DNA of 64,000 nt from Rotaria macrura (GCA_900239685.1 OENT01000386.1:60388-124387); one strand, 5' to 3'. Positions 37,543 to 50,203 are shown, counted from the first letter of the stretch. The notes: generated from the sequence alone by a model not told the origin. Numbers and translations are program-made.

Positions 37543-40500
37543 ATGGCAACATCCAGTAATGATAATGAATTGCAAGTACGAACCTTATCGCAAGCAGTTA
37601 AACGTCAACCGACGATGGGTTTACTCGATGCTATCAATCTTCTTTTAGCTTGTATCATCGGATCAGGTATATTTATAAGTGCTAAAGCTGTACTAGAATT
37701 TTCTGGTTCTTATGGTCTATCGATTGTTGTTTGGATTGGTTGCGGTTTAATTTGCATCTTGGTAAGATTGAAAACAGGAAATATTTTGTTTTCTAATAAT
37801 CATCAAAATTCGACTCATAATTAAAGAAAAAATCTAATCTCTTTAGGGAGCTTTGTGTTATGCTGAGCTTGGCTGTTGTTACGTATCATCAGGTGGTGAT
37901 TATACTTATCTTCGAGTAGCATTCGGTGATTTTCTTGGTTTTCTTCGTGTTTGGACCGAAGTTGTATTATCACGACCCATGATTGTCGTACTAAGTGTTT
38001 TAACAGCGTCGAATTATCTTGTCTATTGGTTCTATCCACAATGTTCACCACCGGATTCATTACTTAAATGTTTATCATCATTTCTTTTATTGATCGTTGG
38101 CTTCATCAATTTATCATCAACTGTATGGACAAATCGACTTCATCAAGTTTGTAATTATTTTAAAATTGGTAATGAGATGTGTTTGCAAATTTACGACATT
38201 GACAATATTTATTTCTATTCATTTTAAAGCTTCATTACTAATTGTAATCGGTGCTGGTATCTATCGAATGATTCAAGGTCGAAAAGAAAATTTCGCTGAA
38301 CCTTTTGAAACTTCAACTTATGATAAACTTCCAAGTGCTTTCTATGCCGGATTATTTCCCTATGTTGGATGGTAAAAAATTTTTGATGAATGAAAACGTT
38401 CTTGTTGTTCTATGTGACTTATTTTCGTTTAAAGGAACTATTTAAATAATGCTATTGATGATCTCAAAGATCCCAAACGTCTTTTACCACTTTCGATTAT
38501 CATTTCACTTTTATTATGCATTGTGATTTATTTTCTAACATTCAGCTCGTATTTTACGGCTCTATCAACATACGAAATTCTCACGTCCGAAGCTACGGCT
38601 GTTAGTTTTGCTGAACGTGTATTTCCACCACTTTTATATATTATACCTTTAGGTGTAACGATGTCTTGTATTGGAGGTAACGATGATTCTGTATTTCTTT
38701 TTGAAGTTTTCTAATGAAGACAATACATGTCTATTTTTAGCTGCATCAGGAAATATTTTTACTGTTGTGCAAATGTTTAATGGTAAAAAGACACTACTAA
38801 GATTTTCATTTCTACAAAGTGACATCATACAGAAAAAGAATGGTTTTCGTTTTTATTTTCTAGTTGCTGGACGTGACGGTTTAATGCCACATATAGTTTC
38901 CATGAGACATTATAAATCACTTGTACCAATATTGGCTATTCTATTCGAAATTATAACTAGCTTTGCTTTTCTTTTCTTCATGTCAACTATTGGAACATTA
39001 ATCATATGTCTTGGCATGATTAATTGGATTTGTAAGTATCAAATTGAAATAGAAATTATTTGTTTCACTGATGCTCTAAAGAATATAGAATTTTAAGACC
39101 TAATATAATGTTGACTGCATTTTCCTTGTCAACAATAAATTTTACTAGAGTTGTATGTACTTAACCATTCAACGATAATTTCCGGCGCTCTATTGACATA
39201 CCAATATTTATTGGTATAGACATTTACTCATGGCGCTCGTTGTACCAACTAAATTGATTCTATTTCATCTAAATTGAACGATATAGTTATACAATTTACT
39301 TCAGAGACTTTCCCCAAATCCTTGGTATTGTTGTAAAACGATTAAAAAATTGAAACTAATAATATAATTCATCTAATCGAAGACTGTCTCGATAATCATT
39401 ATTTTACAAGAACACGTCAACTATTAGATCTCATTCTTATGCAAACATTATCATAAGATTCATATGAATGTTTAGAAATATGCTTTAGTAAAATGTTTTT
39501 CTCCTACTATTGCACATTTGTCCAAATCAATGATACCGGTTAATCGACAATATGATGAGTATAAGAATTAAGAATCGAAAAGCATATGTTATATGGTAAA
39601 ACTAAGATTTTTTGCTATGTTTAAGTGAACTTTGCCAGTCAAATGTTGAGAATATACACCAGGTGATGATTGTATTGAATCAATGCTGAGAGAAGACCAT
39701 TAAAAATGCAGAAGAAAAATTCAACTCAGTTTCTAATATGCATGAATATGGATTGCTTATATTGTCACGAGAATATAGTTTATTGTTTAAGCACGAACTA
39801 CACAATGTGATATTCCCATCAGTAGTTTTCAATTGTTGTTCGACATGTTTCTGTTTGTTGAATCGATTGCAACAGGTTGATCAATAGATTTTGATTCATT
39901 ACCATGTCTTACATTAGACAGATTCATTTATTTATTTTTCTTCGGTACTTGTTTCACTTTTCTAGACGGTTCTTGATCTTATATTATACCGATTTTTGTG
40001 TGAGTGTTGAAATTCAACTACAATACACCATGAGGATAGTTATATCAGTAGTTAGAGCAACAATGTTCACGACTTGTTTTCACAAAGATAAAGATTACAC
40101 GGTTGCTTAAATTTAATGAGAAGTGTTTGGTTACATTCCACCTACCATTAACTGTTCAAAATGAAGAAAATCACTTGTTGAGCCATAATTTTTCTAACGA
40201 CTTATTGCGTCGGACGTTTTTCAATGATGCTAATTTTACGTAGGCATTCTAAATTTCAATTAGCAAGACTTTGCAAAATAAAACATAAATACGTAATTTA
40301 AAATTTTAATTTGATTAACATACATATTGGAAAATGTGGCAGACAAGGTAGTAAATCTTCATTGTTTCGTTTAAAAGTTTCTTTTTTTTTCGTTGAAGAA
40401 AAGGTTAGATCATACATTGTTTTAGAAAATTTCATTATCCGTATTGAATTTTTCAACATATTCTCAATAGATATAGATATATGCTACGTCTCTATATATG

Positions 40501-41027
40501 ATCTTTGAGCACGAGGCCATCATTCGAACATGAATATTCCTAATACATTGCCATATCTTGTTAACTGAACAGTATACATTTACTACCAAAATTTCAGTTC
40601 GTTTTCAAAATAATCTTCTTTAGAATAGAAGTTTGATTAAAATCAGTAGAATGATCAAAATGTCAATCATTCAATTTCTATTTATGTTACTCTAATTTAT
40701 GTAAATTTATCAATAGGTATTCTATTAACTACTGTTGGTTTGATTGTTCTTCGTTTTAAACATCCTGATCGTGAACGACCAATAAAAGTTCCAATGATAA
40801 TACCAATCCTATTCATTATTATTTTGATTGCATTAATTGGTGCAAGTGCTGTCACTGATGTTGAGAATATTAAAACATCGTTAGTACTTCTAGGAAGCGC
40901 CATACCTGCTTACATCTTTGGCGTCGTATGGAAACGAAAACCAGCTAGTTTTAATCGTCAATATAATTCGTTTGCAATTAATTTGCAGAAACTATTTCAT
41001 GTTGTACATGAAGAACATGATGATTAA
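37543..41027 (+). CDS. SLC7 (LAT / glycoprotein-associated) amino-acid transporter
   Basis: Seven exons: 37543-37761, 37847-38168, 38230-38371, 38435-38676, 38741-38782, 38864-39031 and 40717-41027. They total 482 codons, all in frame; the last intron is 1,685 bp. TM1 has the substrate-binding IIGSGIFIS. ALCYAELGCCY, GWNYLNNAIDDLKDP, VAGRDGLMPHIVSMRH and HPDRERPIKVP follow in the order typical of SLC7A5-A11 light chains. The hydrophobic segments fit the family's 12-TM APC fold. A cysteine in the TM3-TM4 loop (YPQCSPPD) sits where light chains form the disulfide to 4F2hc or rBAT, so a heavy-chain partner is expected. Length (481 aa) matches LAT/xCT proteins. The substrate class (neutral, cystine/glutamate or basic) cannot be fixed by eye. 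Role: exchange of amino acids at the plasma membrane. Confidence 0.9.
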
Positions 41028-41239
41028 AACAGATATCGAAGGTTTAATTTGATCTTTCTTTTTTAAATAGATTTTGTACTTGATTAGATTCGTGGAATCG
41101 TGTGTTTTCATGTTTTTATTATTATCATAGTGATATTTTATATCAAGCGTAAATTGATTGTAGTTTTTGTTTGTTATTTTGGCAATGAAAGAAAGATTAT
41201 TGGCACGATCTCTTCCTTTAGGTTGCTTATTAAAAATTA

Positions 41240-41245
41240 AATAAA
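41240..41245 (+). terminator. Candidate poly(A) signal of the SLC7 gene
   Basis: AATAAA about 210 nt after the stop; a second copy lies about 20 nt later. Confidence 0.4.
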
Positions 41246-41259
41246 CCTTGAAGAGTTAA

Positions 41260-43000
41260 AATAAAGAGATCTACGTACTATTCTAAATGGCGGAATGATC
41301 GATTAACACAACTGTGATGCTCATGTACTAGAAACAACGTGACCAAGCGTTGTGAAATTTTACACAAACAAATGTTCTTCATTAGTACAACGTACTTTTT
41401 TGTCATGCGTACGAATGCGATACAAATAACTGTTGTACATGAAAATTGTTAGCTTATTGACAAGTATGATTGCAGCTAACATTGAACTAAAAATGTTGAG
41501 TATTGTAGAAATGTTTACGTTCAACGACAATAACAATCTGAAGCACTATACAATCGAGAACAATTAAGTATACTTAATTGTTCTTAGTTAAGTGATAGAT
41601 TGTTCGTCACATATCGGAGGCAAGGAAGATTTCGACTTGAAGGACACCTTACAGAGAAAAATCAAAGTAGAAAATTCAAATACGTATAACACTGCATAGC
41701 AGAAGATAGTCAGCACCCTTGTCTTTGACAGACTATGATTCCTTTCAATTTGACAGATCATGTTTTTCAAAAAATAAAACTCTTCACAAAAATTATCTTG
41801 TCAACTTCTCCCTCTTCACATGATTCAAAATATGTTTTTCACGTCAAATTTATTAAGAAAAATCATCGTAGTCAACGTATTCGTCTTTTATTGGTAAAGG
41901 AAACTATATTATGATACAGGATATGGCAGTCTGTATTTTTTTTTCTAATTAAACATTAATTGCTCAAGAAAAAAGATATCTTTCTATGAAGAGTTTTCTT
42001 TTTTCATACATGAAATTTCTTCTCACTCTCTCTCTCAGGAAATAAAGACGTAAAAAAACAAAGATCTGTGTATCCTCCTACGTTCTGGCATACTCTACCC
42101 AGAAAATCGAAATGAAATACAATGAAGGAAGACTAACGGAAAATTTTCTTTTTTGAAAAGATGGATGCGTACTCTTGCTGATGAAATATTAATTGTGGAT
42201 ATCATCTGTATTGGGCCAGCATTGAACGGATGCTTATAGCCCCTGACGATTATTTCAAATGCAATCACGAAGAGCTTTTTATTCTATGCTTATGTATATA
42301 AATACAACTGAAAATGTATCCTACCAGTAGAAGTCTGTTCAATGATAGACAGAAATACTTCACAGTCGAATGCTTTCCTCTTCATGTTTATTGTGAATTG
42401 AGATTCGTTACATGTCTGATAGTCAATAGATACTTTAGGCAAGAAGGACATTACTCTTTTCATTTGCTCAACTCAATTGACAAATCATGGGCAGAGAACA
42501 CAACTTTAGATCTAGTTAACAAAAACTGAACATATAGCCATGTCCATTTAATTGAAACTACTTAGATGGTCAGTAGATAAGAGAGGTATATCGATCGATT
42601 ATATTTCAACACTGTAGTCAATCAAACATTTTGTAGCAAGAACTCTTATATCATGTCTTGATATGCGACCAGCACAATAGTGTTACCATTAAATGTTGAT
42701 GTCTTCCCTAGTTGAAGTGAATTGTATGTCGCTCCCATCGATAAGTCTATCTTTTTGAAGCACTCAATACACAAACAGTATGCGCACTGGTAACGTTCCA
42801 TCACGGTTACTTGATCCTAAGGGAGAATCATGAAAATATCGATTTAAGTTTTCACTCAAGGCTATGTTCTGTGGTACCTCCGAGATTCAAAAAACGAATA
42901 GCGAGTGTAGCTTAAATGTTACGTTGGTTGGAAGAAGAAACAAAAACATGCACCCAGTCACATTGATATGAAACGTTTTGTTGTTCTTCAAGTTTAATGA
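41260..43000. other. Intergenic region, no supported gene
   Basis: AT-rich, with no homology recognised in any frame. ORFs here are short and of random-looking composition. Confidence 0.4.
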
Positions 43001-43029
43001 GCCAAAGACTTACTTCTAAAAGCAAAATT

Positions 43030-44560
43030 CAATGGAATGCATCTCGCTTTGTATTAGCATACTCGAAAAAACTAGCTGTAACTATTTTAGTTGTCATCGG
43101 CTTCAGATGTGGATATGAAGACATCATTTCAAACATTTTTTCTTTCGAATTCAATATCCTTAGGGTCAGTATCAATATAACCAACAAAGAAATGCACAAT
43201 GAAGTCGACTGATAGACCAACTGGTACAATAACGATGATAGCTTCGACGATTCTCAATCCCCGTTCTAAGACAGCAAATATTCCAACAGCAACAGCAGAA
43301 AAGAATGCATTCGTTTTATAAGCTATTGTTTTTCTTTAACAGATGAGAAAATTTTCGAAAGCACAGAGTGCAGGGTCATTCGACAACATAAGATCGCCTT
43401 CGTACATCTGATTAATGAGATTATTTCATTTTTTATTTCATTTGGAACAGAATCTAGTGTCCTTTCTATAATTGAGTTCTACAGAAATGTGGCAAGATAC
43501 GACTTCATCTACGATCATGACCCATCTACAAACTAAAATCTTCGATATTATATCAAAGATCATCTGCCGATTCGCCGTCTTTTCTTTAATTGTTTTGCAT
43601 TCGTGGTCAGATTTTGTAGGAAAAATATTTTCTGTTGTTTCTGTAATTCCTTCAAGAATGTGTTATTTCTTTCTCTCCAACGTCAGAAACGAGACCAGAT
43701 TCGAGTTTCATTGAGCTCATGTCGACAACGACGAATTCTCGTCGTGCTCGACAGGGACACAATATAAGTGAGAGGATCTCTTGTTTTCTAAAAGTTAATA
43801 GTGGCGTACGATTGTGGATCAGCACAAAAACAATTATAGACACTTACCAATAGTAAAGTTATGGTAATTAAAGAAAAAATAGCAATAAGAAATTCCCGGA
43901 TATAAGGAATAGTGCCAGGAAGGCAATATAAAGGGATGCTGACAGTAAACAATAAGATCGAACAATTAGTTCACGTTTTATACCGTCGAATCCAAAACCT
44001 GGTGAATAGAAACAACAATAATCATCACTTCTAGTGTAGCACTTCGCAAGTAACATAGTTTGATACCAATAATTAACCCGGCTGCAATCATAACAAGAAG
44101 TATGGTTGAGTCATAGATAAAAGAAATAAAAATCAATATGAGGAAAAACTTTGATTATTAAGATAAATTTACTCAACTGGGAAAAGATTCCATTGAGTGA
44201 TAGTGAAGTCTTTTCTGACTCTTGTTTTCAATGATACAATATTATACTATAGAAACAAGAACTATGGCGTATTGTTATCTGCACTTCACGTTACACATTC
44301 ATAATGCATAATAATATCTTCGATTGTAAATGTTTTCCTAGCAATACATTTCATTGACATAATAAGATAGATTCAATGGATCCAAGCACTCATTTACGGT
44401 ATCGACATAAAGGTAAAAATGTGCCGTTCATCATAATCTAAGGAGTCAAAAATTGGCATTATCGTAGCCAGTCGAATCTACAGCATGATCACGTATATAT
44501 TTGATAGTTTTTTCAATTCACTGTACTTATACAAAACCTCAAAAGCTTGTCATTCTGATA
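43030..44560 (-). pseudogene. Decayed Dispatched/Patched-like RND transporter gene
   Basis: The minus strand at about 43321-43165 reads GLRIVEAIIVIVPVGLSVDF followed by IVHFFVGY. This is the signature of transmembrane segments in Dispatched/Patched-domain proteins (GLSVDF-x-VH). It is preceded by an acceptor-like AG. Further upstream are hydrophobic remnants (DSTILLVMIAAGLIIGIKLC; REFLIAIFSLITITLLL before a gtaagt donor) and a possible extracellular remnant (IKYIRDHAVDSTGYDNANF, about 44490). The frame is broken by stops, e.g. TGA at 43129-43131 soon after the signature and TAA in the stretch near 43980. The expected sequence after the VHF helix is missing apart from YANTKRDAFH before another stop. 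Family members are 12-TM proteins of the sterol-sensing/RND group. I call a pseudogene; a very divergent active gene with unseen introns is less likely. Confidence 0.55.
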
Positions 44561-44939
44561 TAGTTGGAGAGAGCGTCGATTACTCTATCAAACTATGTAG
44601 ATTTTATTGTTTAGTTTAAAGCTTGTCCAATAGTTAAATGAATTGTGAAAAGCATCCAACAATGATGTTTTCAATCAATAATTTTCAGGGAGACGTTTTT
44701 ACAATTTCCCGAGCACTGAAGCATTTTATTTTTATATAGAATCATACACAGTATTTTTCTCTACCGAACCGTTTATTTTGCATTGGACTCATTTTTGCTT
44801 TATCTTTAGTGTAAACTAGGGCGACTATTCCGAGACATGTGCTCTTGAACGTTTTCAAATATAAATTTTAACTTTTCTTAAAAAACCTTTTGATTGCTAC
44901 AGAGCTAAACGTTTTTCTTTGATAGATAGATGAAATACA

Positions 44940-45200
44940 CTCTAAAAAAAAGAACTTTACCGAACCCCCCCCAAAAAGGTTGGTAGATGACGAAAAGCTT
45001 GCAAATGTGTTGAAAGTTTCAAAAAAAGAATCAAAGCATACACGGAACCTTTAAAGGATCTGACCATGCGCCCGCAAACCGCGGAAAAAAATTCGATACA
45101 AAAACGCGGTTATTTGTGTTTTTCAAAACTACGTTTTGTAACGTTATTTCGAAACGCGGGAGTCAGACCGTTTATTCGTCTCTACAAAAACAGTAAAATC
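44940..45200. other. CG-containing block of uncertain origin
   Basis: Short segment with a C run (44973-44981) and several CGCGG/CCGCG words (ccgcgg near 45079, aaacgcggg near 45152), unlike the AT-rich flanks. Partial inverted similarity of its ends (tctgacc...ggtctgact) hints at a degraded mobile element. Weak. Confidence 0.25.
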
Positions 45201-45330
45201 TAAAAAATTTTGAAAAAATTGAAAAGATCAAAGAAAAAAATTAATAAAAAATTAACAAAATTAGAAAAATATTAAAAAGGTAGAAAAATAAAAATCTTGG
45301 AAAATTAGAAAACATTCAAAATTTCTCGGA

Positions 45331-46166
45331 ATGTATGTTCTACCTTTTGGAGTAGAAATAGTTATGAAACCGAAGTCAACAGTGCTTTTTATAATCACTC
45401 ACTTTCTGTGGCTAAGTTTTAATGTTGGAGTGTGGCGAATTCAAGGGGGAAAAGGCGAGACTCCAGTACTCCAGCGTACTCCCTGTACTCCCAGGCCGTA
45501 CGATAACTATGCTTCAACAAGTTTTAAATATTTCAAGCCTTCTACCCACCTGTGTTGCGGTATATTAGTGGGAGTACAGCCAGCACAAGTCCATCTCACA
45601 ATAAAGCTAAAATACTCCGTTTTATTTCATTGACTTCCAATTCTGGAGTACGATGAAGTATTTTAGCTTTATTGTGAGATGGACTTGTGCTGGCTGTACT
45701 CCCACTAATATACCGCAACACAGGTGGGTAGAAGGCTTGAAATATTTAAAACTTGTTGAAGCATAGTTATCGTACGGCCTGGGAGTACAGGGAGTACGCT
45801 GGAGTATTGGAGTCTCGCCTTTTCCCCCTTGGGCGAATTACAAATAAGGAGGAATCATTCATAATTGGTCAGTTACAGTTACAAAGGATGGTACGATGTG
45901 ATCACTACGATGCAGTTATGTTGGTTTGCGGCACAGTAGCCGTAGTTTCTGAGAGAAATTTTCGCTGCAATCAATGCACCGTAGTTAAGCGCAACTTCGT
46001 CGCAAAATTGGCTTTTCACTTCTGCGACACAGTTGGCCAAAAAGAGGCCACATGGGAACATTATACTCATCTAATATTTGTAAAACTCATTGAAGTCGAC
46101 ATCCCAGGGAATGAATCCGATCGGATCCGACGATCCGATGAAATCCTACGGGACTCCGGGCTGTAG
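45331..46166 (+). other. Unrecognised ORF interrupted by a MITE
   Basis: An ATG ORF runs from 45331 to the MITE insertion point at 45441. It resumes in the same frame at 45840, just after the second target-site copy, and ends at 46166. Without the MITE and one target-site copy it would be 145 codons. It contains several Cys/His residues (MVRCDHYDAVMLVCGTV, NFRCNQCTVVKRN) but matches no family I know. Whether it was ever translated is unknown; it may itself be part of an older element. Confidence 0.35.
45434..45839. mobile_element. Palindromic hAT-like MITE with 8-bp target-site duplication
   Basis: The element spans 45442-45831 (390 bp). It has two 175-bp arms (45442-45616 and 45657-45831) that are reverse complements with a single mismatch, around a 40-bp loop. 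It begins CAAGGGGGAAAAGG, which fits the hAT terminal consensus YARNG. It is flanked by exact copies of the 8-mer GGCGAATT (45434-45441 and 45832-45839), the target-site length of hAT elements. It encodes no transposase; ORFs across the arms are incidental. Confidence 0.9.
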
Positions 46167-46460
46167 AACCACTAACGGATCCGACGGGAGAAACCAATTT
46201 TCTTATTTATGACGAATTAGCATTTAAACCCAATAGTAGAAGCCTGCTTGATCATACGATGAAATCCAATCGGAATCCGATAGTAGGATTCGATAAAAAC
46301 CTAGCACTAAGGATACGAATGTCGGACCGCAACCAGGAATCCGATGGGATTTCGTCGGATCAGAGAAGCTCCGATAGAAACATGATCGGATCGAATTGTC
46401 GGAATGATTCTCCTGGGTTTGTAATAATTTCAGGTTTTTTCCGATCTCATTTTTCATGCT
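46105..46460. repeat. Cluster of CCGAT/ATCGG-rich degenerate repeats
   Basis: About ten copies of CCGAT or its complement fall within some 350 bp (e.g. aatccgatcggatccgacga, aatcggaatccgatag, ggaatccgatggg), where well under one would be expected at the local base composition. Spacing is irregular, so it is not a simple satellite. Confidence 0.55.
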
Positions 46461-47000
46461 CAATCGGCCTTGATGAATACGTAGCAGTTTCCTTTTGCAC
46501 GTTTTGTATGGAATAACTAATTTAGATTCAGTCTGGAGATTCTTCTAGCATTTCGTTCGTCATAAGTGACGCACCAACTGTTTTAAGTCTTATAACTTCT
46601 ATCGTTCAAACGTATATTAGACAATGTAATGTACATATGATCATGACTTAGGTTGTTATACCAATGAAAATAGTCGAAGCCGCATGAACAACATGCATGT
46701 AGTGCCATCTGTGGATACTCTATTTTTTCCATATAAAGGTTTGCCAAGGTAGCTGATGTTAAAATGGATGATAATCAGCTGTCTAGTTACCATCGAGCCA
46801 AAAATTATTTGTATTTTTCTTTCTATTTAAGATTAAAAATAGATGAATATTTATATAAAAAAAAGAAGAGAAAAATAAAAAAATTTAATCTACTCTTCAG
46901 ATGTTGGCAAGTCATGTTTTGAAATAAATTTTCTTTCTTGTTTGCTTGCCATGTTCGTTATTTTCGTTTGTGCTGAGAACGAGTTGTTTCATCAATAAGA
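46461..47000. other. Vasohibin 5' flank
   Basis: No gene recognised. An AT-rich stretch at 46800-46900 precedes the vasohibin start; an AG (ataag) lies 1 nt upstream of the ATG, but its pyrimidine tract is weak. Confidence 0.35.
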
Positions 47001-48698
47001 ATGGCATCAACGACATGTGGATACGAGGCAATGCGTAGTGGTGAAACTATTCTATGTTATATTAATCGAGACGGTCTGCCGTTGTCAGATCGATGCAATG
47101 AACGAATGTGGAGTTTTTGTATGGAACAATATCCTAAAAGTAAGTCGTCCACAATTATTTCGTGGACATGCACTGCTTTCGATACATCAACATCGCTTCT
47201 TTTCGGAATTTTGTATCCAACCCATTCCAATCACGTAACTAAATCAGTTCGTGTTTAAAGATGACCGTCGATCAAGTTTATGTCTGTTTTTCACAGATTG
47301 ATCTCTAAATTGTTTTCACTAGCTACGGCATAGTTCTATATGATAGTCCTAAAATAAACTTCTTCAATGGGCATACGATAGATATCTTGATCATCAAACT
47401 TCCAAGATAATACTTGCCTTAATAATATAGATACGATAATTAGCAAGAGTTCATATGAGGAATGTTTTGTTAAAGAAAAGCTTTAAAAGATTGATGACCG
47501 TAATGAGGGATTCTATGATTTTCCTATAACTGATCTTCTTTTATACAAATCAAATCAATTGTTGTAAATTTGTGCATGACAATAGTAAATTAATTCTATG
47601 AGGTCTAATCCAATTGCATCCCTGTGGAAAACACTAAAGAAGATAAAATCTAGATTCTCAAATGATTTAAATGCTCAGTATGAAAACGAGAGTTGTCTTC
47701 TTCAAAAATAATTTTCCAGATGCAACAAAAATTCAAACACTACATGATAACGACATTAACTATCCACCACTGCCTTCTCCTGATCCACCTTATCATATAG
47801 CAACTCATTCTCGATTGACAATAAAAGAAAAATTACAACAAATCCAAAATTATATTCAACGTCTTGAATATAATTATACGGGCATGCAGTTTTTTGATCT
47901 TAATGCGAATCGATCGATATATGGTCTAATGGATACTGCTAGACATATGTAAAAGTTTGAAGAATAAAAACTAAGTAGTTTTTTAGTTTTTTAATCTAAA
48001 ATATTCTTCTTTCTATCTATAGAATGACAGAAGCATTACCAATAAAATGTTTCGAAGCATTTTTAATTGGACTTTACTTAACGACTGGGATAGTTGGTCT
48101 TGATCGTTTTAATATATCATTTAAAACACGTTTTAATTCAGTCATATATCGTCATGTTATTCTCGGTGTTAAATATGGGCAAATGTATGGTGCATTGGGT
48201 ATAAGTCGTCGTGATGATCTTTCATATAAGCCATTAAATGGAAAATATGATTGCCTATCAAAACTTATCGATGATTTTATATGTGCCTATAGAAACTATG
48301 GTCATACGGTATTACGCATTAAAATTGGTTTGCCTGTGATTCATGATCTCAAATCATTTATGACAATTAATTGGAAAGCCCTTTCTATTCAACCAAATAA
48401 AGTAGATAAAACTGAATACGATCGTGAATTAGATAAAATTGTTCGCATATGGAGACAAATAGATATTCATTTAACCTATCGATCCGTCGTACCATTAGCA
48501 TCGTCAGTACAGCCAACAGGTACATTAATTACAGCAGCATCGGTACCGAATCGTTTGCAAACAGCATCATTACGACAAAATCGTGAAGCGTCACTGCATA
48601 CTCGTCGAGCAGATATTCAGAAAACGCCAACAACAATTACACGTGAGCATAAATCAAACGAAAAAGATCAATCCGTGCCTTTTGCTATTCGTGTTTGA
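47001..48698 (+). CDS. VASH: Vasohibin, tubulin tyrosine carboxypeptidase
   Basis: Three exons, 47001-47139, 47720-47948 and 48023-48698, joined in frame; 347 aa. INRDGLPLSDRCNERMW matches the N-terminal core of vasohibins. IQRLEYNYTGMQFFDL, GLMD and ALPIKCFEAFLIGLYLT follow, with YRHVILGV and YGALGISRRDDL. The transglutaminase-like catalytic triad is intact: Cys132, His167 and Ser184, with the same 35- and 52-residue spacing as human VASH1 (C169, H204, S221). The C-terminus even ends IRV as in vertebrate vasohibins. The enzyme removes the C-terminal tyrosine from alpha-tubulin and needs the small chaperone SVBP, which is not in this window. Residues from about 270 to the end are a basic disordered tail. 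Intron 1 is 580 bp. Confidence 0.93.
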
Positions 48699-48721
48699 TG
48701 GGATATTTATTTTATTTTGCG

Positions 48722-48727
48722 AATAAA
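48722..48727 (+). terminator. Candidate poly(A) signal of vasohibin
   Basis: AATAAA 23 nt after the stop codon. Confidence 0.5.
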
Positions 48728-49511
48728 AATTTGAAAAAAAAAGTCAATACTTGAAATGTGAGGGTCATAGACACAATAGGAACACATAGAAACAAATACA
48801 TTTGGATTCAAGACAAGGACATTAACATATTATTGTTGATATGTTTTTTTCCACTTCTGGCTATTATCAGTTTGTTGTTTCATGGTATACCAATTGTTGC
48901 TATGGTCCATTGTTTTCATACTGAGATCTAATCGTTTTGGCTAACAAAAAATAATCTTTAAGATAACTAAAATATTTATTTGAGTCTCACATATTATCCA
49001 AAATGAACGCAATTACATTCAATCTTTCTTTTGACAATGAACTGGTTATGTGACTTCGTTATAAAGCTTCTATCCAATACAAACAACTCTTTATCTATGT
49101 CTCAGATCGTGATATTGTATTCATATTAAGCGAAAGTGATCGTAAAAGATTGCTATCTACATCAATTCTATATTCCTTGTTGTGACTCTTGTTAAGTATT
49201 AGAAAAATACGAAACCAGGATATAATTCCATATTAAGCTCTCCCCCCCCCCTCAAAAAAGTCAATCTTCGTCCAAAAATTAAGTTTTTATTATGGACCGA
49301 TAGCCCGTCTTCCGCTCTTTCAGAATCACTGTAGGGTTTCCCATAAACCCCTTTTTCTGCTGAAGATTTTGTCATTTTTGTATGGGAGTCCACATAAAAT
49401 CCAATTTTTTCGAAAGAAAAAGAAAGCTCAACTTTTCATATAAAACAAACAATTCCAATGACCTTTTATATCTTTGATTAGTGTATACAGAATAAGATAA
49501 AGGCTATTTCC

Positions 49512-49745
49512 ATGGGATCTCAAACACGTCGTACAAAAGTGCTCACGGATTTTGATGCAACTTTTCACGTTTGTAGAGCGTTCAATTTTAGAAAGATTGC
49601 TACAGAAAGTTTTCCCAATAGCTTTCGTTTTCACGGAGATGAACTCGAACTACCAAGAGCCCTGAAAGCGAAAAAATGCATTTGTTTTTGTATTTTCGAG
49701 AATCTTATTTTCGACATTAGTAGATTAAAACAAGGTCAAAAATGA
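49512..49745 (+). CDS. Unidentified 77-codon ORF in left repeat arm
   Basis: Starts MGSQTRRTKVLTDFDATFHV and ends RLKQGQK. The same ORF is kept in the right arm with three amino-acid differences. No domain recognised. It may be a fragment of an element-encoded protein or an incidental ORF preserved because the arms are nearly identical. Confidence 0.3.
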   Translation: MGSQTRRTKVLTDFDATFHVCRAFNFRKIATESFPNSFRFHGDELELPRALKAKKCICFCIFENLIFDISRLKQGQK

Positions 49746-50203
49746 ACTCCGACACCATATTCCGATTCATCATGATCAGGCGTATCGAACCGTACTAAAC
49801 TGATGTACAGTTTAGAAAAACTTGAATGTTTAATGCGCTGTGACTGCTCATCGGCCACCAAAAGATGCATGCACCTCTTGCGTTCATGATTATTCCGAAA
49901 AGCCGTATTGCTCGATATAGTGGCATAGAGTGGTCGATAGAGTCAGTTCCTCTACAACCCTGATGCAAAAGAGTAGCTCGCGTTTTTTCTCTTAATAAAA
50001 TATTCAGTCAACATTGAAAAGTAGTATTTTTACCTATATCTTTATCATTGGCGGTATATGGAAATATACGATGTTTATATTTCTGATTGAACAAATGTGC
50101 TCAGTCTGTAGAGCTTTCAAAGCTGATTATTTTACACTAAAATTGTTTGATATATTATACTGTTTTGAGTGCCAGTATATGTTATTCATTGATCAAATCT
50201 TTG

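Noticed and set aside
45753-45831. Start of a plus-strand ORF within the right MITE arm
   Set aside because: The ATG lies in MITE palindrome sequence; only the part after 45839 belongs to the interrupted frame.
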